A stretch of 64,000 nt of DNA from Macquaria australasica (lineage: Eukaryota; Chordata; Actinopteri; Centrarchiformes; Percichthyidae): assembly GCA_005408345.1 (NCBI GenBank), contig SEMN01000062.1, positions 1,139,085 through 1,203,084 of the forward strand, written 5' to 3'. Below the pieces are notes generated by a model. The model worked only from the letters and a program-made list of their open reading frames with translations, searched no databases and was not told the origin of the DNA. The number at the start of each line of letters is the position of its first letter. Positions within the stretch are counted from its first letter, which is position 1. Positions 58,401 to 64,000 of this stretch are shown here, one piece after another. The translations under genes and the position numbers were made by a program.

Positions 58401-60198
58401 TTTGCGGTTTCCATGTTTCACAAAAATATCACACCATGAAGTGGCAGGTAAGTTATTAGAGCTGATTTGGAATCTGTGGCTGGAAGGTAAACTGTTCCAG
58501 AGGACTCTTCAATATTTAAAGCACGTTTCCCAGTGTTTTGGAAACATCCTACAATGGGCCTCATGCTTGAGCATTTTCCGACATTTGCCGAGCGCACACT
58601 CACACGCAATGTTCATTCAAAAAGCTTTTCTTTTTTGAGGCACCACACTCGGCTGCTTTGCGTCGACATATGCTCCTTGCATAATGGCAAATATTGCAAA
58701 CACCTGGCTGAGCTCAGGTCAGAAACCGTCTTGGTCTGGACAGCACTCTAATTGACTGCAAAGATCTTGTGTTTAGAATAAGTCAAACACTGGGGATTCC
58801 TGACACAACTCAGGCTCACCACATCCCCATTCATTTATTGACTCCTCTATGTGGAGGAGAATGGAGCAGAACGTCTATATGATCAGCAGGGAAGTTAAAA
58901 GCTTTCTGTGAGTGGCAAGGATGAAGGGATGGATTCCACTTGTGGTTCTGTCTCTGACAGCTCCAATACTTGATACAGAAGAGAGTCAGACTGCATGTAA
59001 ACCCTCTATCCATTAAGACCAAAGCTCCTCAAGATCCCAAGAATCTTTTTGTCTGGTCTCCTCCCAGACTTTTTCTTTTCTTTATATCTTTTGTGAAATC
59101 AGTGTGTGGCCCGTCTGTGAGGCGGATAAGTAGCATGACACAAGTGTGTGAATTGCAAACATACGGTAGGTAGACGAGGAATTGTATGTACTATTTCTGA
59201 CTGCCTAATTCCATCCATCACAAGTGTCGGGCCTGCAGTGCGTGTGCCGAGACAGTCATGTGTCAACAGGGGATCAACAGTAGTTATTACTGCAGGCTCT
59301 GACGAGACATACTGTCTAAGGGTCAGAGGTGAGGTATGTCAGCTTGATTGTACAGTATGCAGCGGGTGCTGACTCTGAGGTAAACTAAGCTGTGTGTGTC
59401 AGGAAGAGGAGAGAGAATGAGAGACATACACATGACAGTGTGTGTGTGTGTATGTGTGTGTGTGTGTGTGTGCTGTACGTACCTGAAGGAGCTGAGATGG
59501 TGGAATCGTACGACTGGTTTCCTGGCACCATGCAACCATGTGCTCCGGGAAAAATGTCTGGTGGAAGAAGAAGGTGGAGAGAGACGGAGGCAGACAGACA
59601 GAGAACATCAGTCACTGTGACAATAATTATGGGGTAGGAATTCGTGACAGAAAGAAACGTCACGCAAGTCTCATTAGTACAGTCAGCTGTCATAATATTT
59701 CACTAGAATACCAAACGAAGAGAGACACTTTGTTGAAGAACATGTCTTTCGTCTCTGAGGCAAGTGGCCACTCTTTAAAGACGGATGACACCAGTAAACC
59801 TTTTACTTGAACATCTCTTTGTCATTTGAATGAATGCTCTGATTACTAGAAACGATGGGGTGTCATCCTGTTATCCTTTTAATAGCCATATCTTTAACAG
59901 CTCATTTCAAATTATCTAGATATGAATAGTGTTAAAAATCACAAAATTGCAATACCAAAATCCACGAGGAGCTGTTGCCGCAGGTGTATTCTCTACAGGC
60001 TATAACATATTTCAAGCAAGAGGACATCAGGACAGGAGTGACACGGCATGTTGGCATGAAATGTCTAAGAAAAAGCAATTACCAGGGGGCTTCTGAAGAA
60101 TTCATATTTGGCATAGTTCTTCCTGAAGAGGAATCTACTGTCGCTGTTCATAGAGGCCTGGACCTGAACCACCAGCTCATGGTCTTCTAGACAGCGCT
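54534..60198 (-). CDS. grb10: Growth factor receptor-bound protein 10, C-terminal 11 exons (partial gene)
   Basis: Grb10 is a cytoplasmic adaptor that binds activated insulin and IGF-1 receptors through its BPS and SH2 regions and inhibits signalling. The 11 exons give about 375 codons in one frame: the end of the RA domain and RA-PH linker, the PH domain (KSWKKVYMFLRRSGLYCSTKGTSK onward), the BPS region (SVSENSLVAMDFSG, GRVIDNPVEAQSAA) and the SH2 domain (WFHGRITREESHRII to the stop). Adjacency to ddc in the human order favours GRB10 over GRB7 and GRB14. The N-terminal proline-rich part and most of the RA domain lie past 64000. All introns are GT-AG. Teleosts can have two copies (a and b), and I cannot tell which this is. 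Confidence 0.93.
55276..55369 (-). CDS. grb10: grb10 exon, SH2 phosphotyrosine pocket
   Basis: 31 codons (LFLLRLSQSNPKAFVLTL to HFQILP). The invariant Arg of the FLVRES-type motif is present (FLLR), but the next residue is Leu (CTC) where human Grb10 has Asp. The acceptor is GCACAG|G and the donor is CCG|GTATGC. Confidence 0.94.
55445..55494. repeat. (AT)25 microsatellite in a grb10 intron
   Basis: 50 bp of uninterrupted AT, a perfect self-complementary tract, in the short intron between the two central SH2 exons. Confidence 0.97.
55572..55659 (-). CDS. grb10: grb10 exon, SH2 start
   Basis: 28 codons plus split ends (IHIAQLWFHGRITREESHRI). Human Grb10 has TQHWFHG where this reads AQLWFHG. 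The acceptor is CTGCAG|TC and the donor is GG|GTAAGG. Confidence 0.94.
55802..55868 (-). CDS. grb10: grb10 exon, BPS-SH2 linker
   Basis: 22 codons plus one base (KRSTRMNILGSHSPLHHSSL). The acceptor is TCTCAG|AAG and the donor is G|GTAAAT. Confidence 0.94.
56304..56420 (-). CDS. grb10: grb10 exon, BPS region
   Basis: 39 codons covering the between-PH-and-SH2 region (SVSENSLVAMDFSGRIG, VIDNPVEAQSAAMEEGHAW), which inhibits the receptor kinase as a pseudosubstrate. The acceptor is CCCTAG|CGG and the donor is AGG|GTGAGA. Confidence 0.95.
56536..56613 (-). CDS. grb10: grb10 exon, PH-BPS linker
   Basis: 26 codons (YGIVLYQNYKIPQQRKTLL). The acceptor is TTACAG|TAT and the donor is GTG|GTAAGT. Confidence 0.95.
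56878..56976 (-). CDS. grb10: grb10 exon, PH domain end
   Basis: 33 codons with the C-terminal PH helix (LCAEDEQGRTCWMTAFRLFK). The acceptor is TTGCAG|CCC and the donor is AAG|GTAACG. Confidence 0.95.
57255..57365 (-). CDS. grb10: grb10 exon, PH domain middle
   Basis: 37 codons (EPRHLQLLADLEDSNIF to DYGFCIK). The acceptor is CTCCAG|GAG and the donor is AAG|GTGAGT. Confidence 0.95.
57652..57789 (-). CDS. grb10: grb10 exon, PH domain start
   Basis: 46 codons (NFLATSSCPEIQGYLYV to STKGTSK). The acceptor is TTTCAG|AAC and the donor is AAG|GTAACA. It contains the first strands of the PH domain. Confidence 0.95.
59439..59472 (+). repeat. (TG)n microsatellite next to a grb10 donor site
   Basis: About 16 TG units with one TA interruption, ending about 10 bp from the exon at 59483. 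On the transcribed strand it is CA-rich. Confidence 0.92.
59483..59557 (-). CDS. grb10: grb10 exon, RA-PH linker
   Basis: 25 codons (TFFPEHMVAWCQE to PPSQLLQ). The acceptor is CACCAG|ACA and the donor is CAG|GTACGT. A TG microsatellite lies directly downstream in the intron, within about 10 bp of the donor. Confidence 0.92.
60083..60198 (-). CDS. grb10: grb10 exon, end of RA domain and linker
   Basis: 38 codons after two split bases (RCLEDHELVVQV to YAKYEFFRSPL). The acceptor is CCTCAG|AG and the donor is CTG|GTAATT. This is the most upstream grb10 exon I can support in the window. Confidence 0.93.
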
Positions 60199-62050
60199 CT
60201 GAGGTGAGACAGGCAGAGAGAGGAACAAGAACAACAAAGGAGGGTTAGTATTTATTATTCAAACTATTTCATAATTCCCCTACAACTACACTACATGTAA
60301 GCTCATTTTAATTACAAAACTTACATCAATATAACATGTTCTGTCAAAGGAGTGAATAGTCATATGTGCAGTCTTTTAGGTTACAATACCAACATTTTTC
60401 TTAGCATGTCAAACAAGTAAGTACCATGGAAATCTCTAATGACCTGTATAGATGTTATAATTTAGGAGAAAGATTTGTTATCAGTGTTTCTCGTAAGTCA
60501 GAAACAGAAATCCTAGAAAAACATTAAAATGAAACTGAGAGAAAAGTACACACTCACTTCATCTCAAATAATTTGGTCTATTTGTAAGCACAAATAATCT
60601 TATTTTCTTAAAACAAAAAAAACATGTCAGTGTCGTTTAAAACCTGACCATCTTTACTTTAGCTCAGCCATACATTTTTTATGACCCTTTCTCATCCAGA
60701 ATAAGTCCAGTAAGCAGTAATTCTCTTTTGCCAATAACATCTTGCTCCCTATTACACACTTCAGTTATACACACACATCCACACCTGGAAACCGCCCACT
60801 TCAACTACACCTCAACTACACCTTTACAGGATGTATGTATGACCATTGTGACCACACACTTAATTTCAACATAAATAATTTTAGGCGATATTGAACTCAA
60901 TATTTAAAAAAAAAAGTGGTGAATGGTTCTAAATGCTCTAAAATCACGCCAGGTTTCAAATGCAGTGGTCTGTATCAAATGAGGTGTGACTAATGATCAG
61001 ACCAGGGCCTTTCTTCTATCAAGTAAAAGAGGATGTGATTCAACTAAAAGTGTGTCCTTGTATGGATGTGGTCAGAGGTCCTGGTGATTTTTATCCTGTG
61101 ACTGTGATGACTCAGTCAATTCCAACAGCTTTACAAGTTCTCTCTGTCATGTCTTTAATAAAAGATATCCTTCCTTTCCCCAGCAGATTTAATTAAAATG
61201 TTTGGAACTTAACTAACTTTTGCAATACCAGTATTTGGTCTGATATCTCTTTTTTGATGTGAAATGGAGAACTTCAGAGAAATCTGACTGTACAGCTCTA
61301 TCGCACATCATTATCTCATTTCATGTGTTCCCTCGTCCTACCCCCCTCCCACCCCACCCCCCCGTCAAAATCTCTAACTCTAACCGTCACGACTCTTTTT
61401 TTCCTTTCCATTTCCTCTTGTCGCCTGTCTGATGAGTCACTTATGTTCGTGACAGTGACTCACCCTGTCAACACTACCTCACTGTCCCAGAGTTGTTAAC
61501 CTTTTCAGGGTAACAAGTAGAGGTCAGTGTTACTTATCTCAAACGCCATTTCATCCCATTCAGCAGCTCACCAAGAGTGGGCAGCGATGTACGGGAATAG
61601 GCCTCTTTATTCAAACACACTATTGTTCGGGTCTCTCTGAAACTCCCATTCCTGTCTACCACCCAACCAGTGCCATGGGACATACATGTGCAGTGCAGAC
61701 GTACACTCTGTGCACACACACACGAGCACGTACACACACTTTCACATACTGCCTCATCTCATACTGCATAAAGCACTTCATATATATACTTATACAAAGT
61801 ATTCTAAAGTAATATTAAGTGAGTTATAAAGTAATATTAAAACCTGTATTTCTACACATAGGCAATATTCATTTAAATGTATACTTTGGCACTAGAAAGA
61901 CATTTAACTTTTATATACTGTTGACAAGATTCAAAATATCAGCAGGTATAGCCAAAATGGATTGTGACCATTCCAACTATGCTTCCAATAACTAACTACA
62001 TGTACTACAAACACATTTCTGTTTTTTGCAGTGGCTCGGTCAACATACAG

Positions 62051-62087
<37 letters not shown>

Positions 62088-64000
62088 GCAGTACTTCATG
62101 GAGAAGTAATTTTAATGCAATTACAATCCCAGTTTATAACTGAAGAGCCACAATTTCTAAACTATAGGAAAGGTCTGGCAATCAGACAACTGACAGAGCT
62201 CCGAGCCAAATCACTGGGTGAAATATCTAAATTACTGTAATGAATATGTCAGACATATACAATGCATCCAATACAGAGAGGGATAACAACAACCACTAAA
62301 AGGAATTCAACCCAAATTATTTCCCACCTTTTTAACAGCAATTGTGATTAACATATTTTTGGGAAGGTTTTCATATTATTTTGTTATAGACAAAAACCCA
62401 CATGTGCACACATCTACAAACACACGCTCGCACATACAGATGGTTATGCATAACCCTTCAATTTGAACTATCACCACGCTGCTGCTTCATTACATCTCAT
62501 TTACTGAAACTCCTAAACATAAAATACGATAAGTAGTTATTCCAGACCTGAAAAGAATACGGCTGCAGTACAGGTGCGCCAGAATAGAAGAAGGGCTATA
62601 ATAGAATAGAGTTACTCCGAGCCAAAAATGATGTAATTTACAACGAGCCAACTTAACTGTATTTGGCAGCATCGTGTTGGCAGCACTGATGAGAAATGTA
62701 ATCAGATCATGATGGATGGTGAAATATTAGGTTAGAGCTTTGGGACCTGTACTTTAAATAATGCAATATATTTTCTAAAAGTTTCCTCACATGACAGCAT
62801 AACAGCCTGAAACATAAACATATATTGACACAAGTTGTCAGTTAAAACAACAGAAATGAAATGTTTTTACACATATTTTTCACCATGTCTCTTTTTACAG
62901 TATGTTTCACTACCAGGCACACTGCTCTATATAAAACTACACCCCCTTCTCTCCCACATCTGTTAAACTGTACAGACATGAGCACAGAGCACAGGCTCAA
63001 CTTGTCTTCCATAAGTGCTTTATAATCGCCCTCTCCTCAGGGGGAGGTTGGGTTTTCTAACATTTAGCTGGCCAAGGCTTTCCAAATTTACTGTTTTACT
63101 GCCAAATCTAACACAAAATCACCCTGACAGAAACGCAATGATCTTGTCCTTCGTAATGCAGCAACAAGTTAATATTCCTTGATTAACAGCTGGAATAGAG
63201 CATATTTTTTGACTATTGTTTTCTACTTTTTTCTACTTTTCCCAGTGTCATTTTAGTGCCACATTTGGTGATCAAGAATAACAAAACAGTGAGTGTTCTG
63301 TTCTGGTAGCCTTTAGCAAATGGGAGCAAAAGTGCCATGCGCAGTGAGCTATACCTTCCCTCCACTTTCTCAAATACCTCAAGCTATGTTTACTCCGAAA
63401 TCTATGAAGAATCTACTGTATAACATGCTACCTCTCTAACTGCTAATGACTGGCCAACTAAAATGCACTACTTAATATTCTACGCAGAATACTATTCCTC
63501 ATGTCTGAGCAGGTCCAGCCATCATCATTTTGACCTTTTTATGCTACATTAGTCCCAAGGTCTCTGTCTGATGCAGTGAGGGCTTCTATTTTCAGGAGAG
63601 TGGTGTCAGTGGTATCGTCACTCCTGGTCTAAAGAAACTTTAACATGAAAGATAGCCTTTTAAACTCTTCATCAATCATCCCCATCACCTCTCTGCCGTG
63701 TCATTTATAGAACTGGATCGATAACGTTACACCGCCACTGATACTAAGAGGGGCACAAGTCAGCAAAGGTTTTGTTACAGTGTTCATCAGTTACATTGCT
63801 ATATCTCCCAATCCATAACCTTCAGTTATCATCTTCTCTTCCTTTACCTTCTCATCTGTTGGCTTCTGGCCTCTGAGCCCTTCATGTAATCCCCCTTCGG
63901 TAACAATTTAAGGAAAAACACATCATAATATAATCTTCTGCTCTGCATGACAAAAATTCTTAAAGTAGCTCAGGACTCAGAATAATCTGGGGTGGAACTG
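60199..64000 (-). other. grb10: grb10 intron running off the window
   Basis: No exon matching the RA domain or proline-rich N-terminal part was found. The region holds a (CA)n tract (62053-62082), a C-rich run near 61341-61364 and AT-rich unique sequence. It is interpreted as part of a long intron. Confidence 0.5.
62053..62082 (+). repeat. (AC)n microsatellite
   Basis: About 15 AC units in the upstream grb10 intron. Confidence 0.95.

Noticed and set aside
61534..61737. Minus-strand frame with 'RTSLPTLG' followed by a GTGAGC donor, resembling the RTSSLPAIP part of Grb10
   Set aside because: Only a few residues agree, flanking sequence does not match, and no convincing acceptor precedes it. 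I treat it as chance.
63830..63900. Small minus-strand segment with acceptor- and donor-like ends (AAG|GTAAAG)
   Set aside because: It is too short and matches no part of Grb10. A chance donor is more likely.

Overview
This is nuclear DNA from a ray-finned fish, most likely a percomorph teleost. The evidence is the compact genes split into many small GT-AG exons, the (CA)n, (AT)n and (TTC)n microsatellites, and a repeat load typical of fish: an L2/Maui-type LINE, a DIRS-type retroelement, a retrovirus-like pol relic, and short inverted-repeat DNA elements. Three protein-coding genes were assembled exon by exon. All three lie on the minus strand, in the order (increasing coordinate) entpd3-like, ddc, grb10.

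Region by region: (1) 1-2160 holds no recognisable gene. (2) 3915-11245 is a complete 500-codon cell-surface nucleoside triphosphate diphosphohydrolase (NTPDase; closest to ENTPD3) in nine coding exons, with a probable untranslated first exon ending at 14540. Its introns hold four mobile-element relics. (3) 14.7-23 kb is gene-poor intergenic DNA with a pure 44-unit TTC tract and a 37-unit TG tract. (4) 24544-38944 is a complete 480-codon aromatic L-amino-acid decarboxylase gene (ddc) in 13 coding exons, including a 20-nt microexon. Its noncoding first exon and a TATA/CCAAT promoter lie near 40383-40600. (5) 40.85-48.6 kb is a nest of transposons. An L2-type LINE is interrupted by a TTAA-flanked MITE. 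Next comes a broken retroviral pol relic, then an internally deleted DIRS-type element with inverted terminal repeats. (6) 49.1-54.5 kb is probably the long 3' untranslated region of grb10. (7) 54534-60198 carries the last 11 coding exons of grb10 (end of the RA domain, PH, BPS and SH2). The upstream exons lie beyond the right edge.

The genes do not form one pathway. NTPDase removes extracellular ATP/ADP, Ddc makes dopamine and serotonin, and Grb10 is an adaptor that damps insulin/IGF receptor signalling. The ddc-grb10 adjacency and orientation matches the vertebrate arrangement I know from human, which supports both calls. I see no CRISPR array, operon, tRNA or rRNA. The most informative unusual features are the transposon nest with readable insertion order, the two TTAA-flanked MITE copies (one with its empty site preserved inside a LINE reading frame), the DIRS internal dyad, and the altered residue next to the phosphotyrosine-binding arginine of Grb10.
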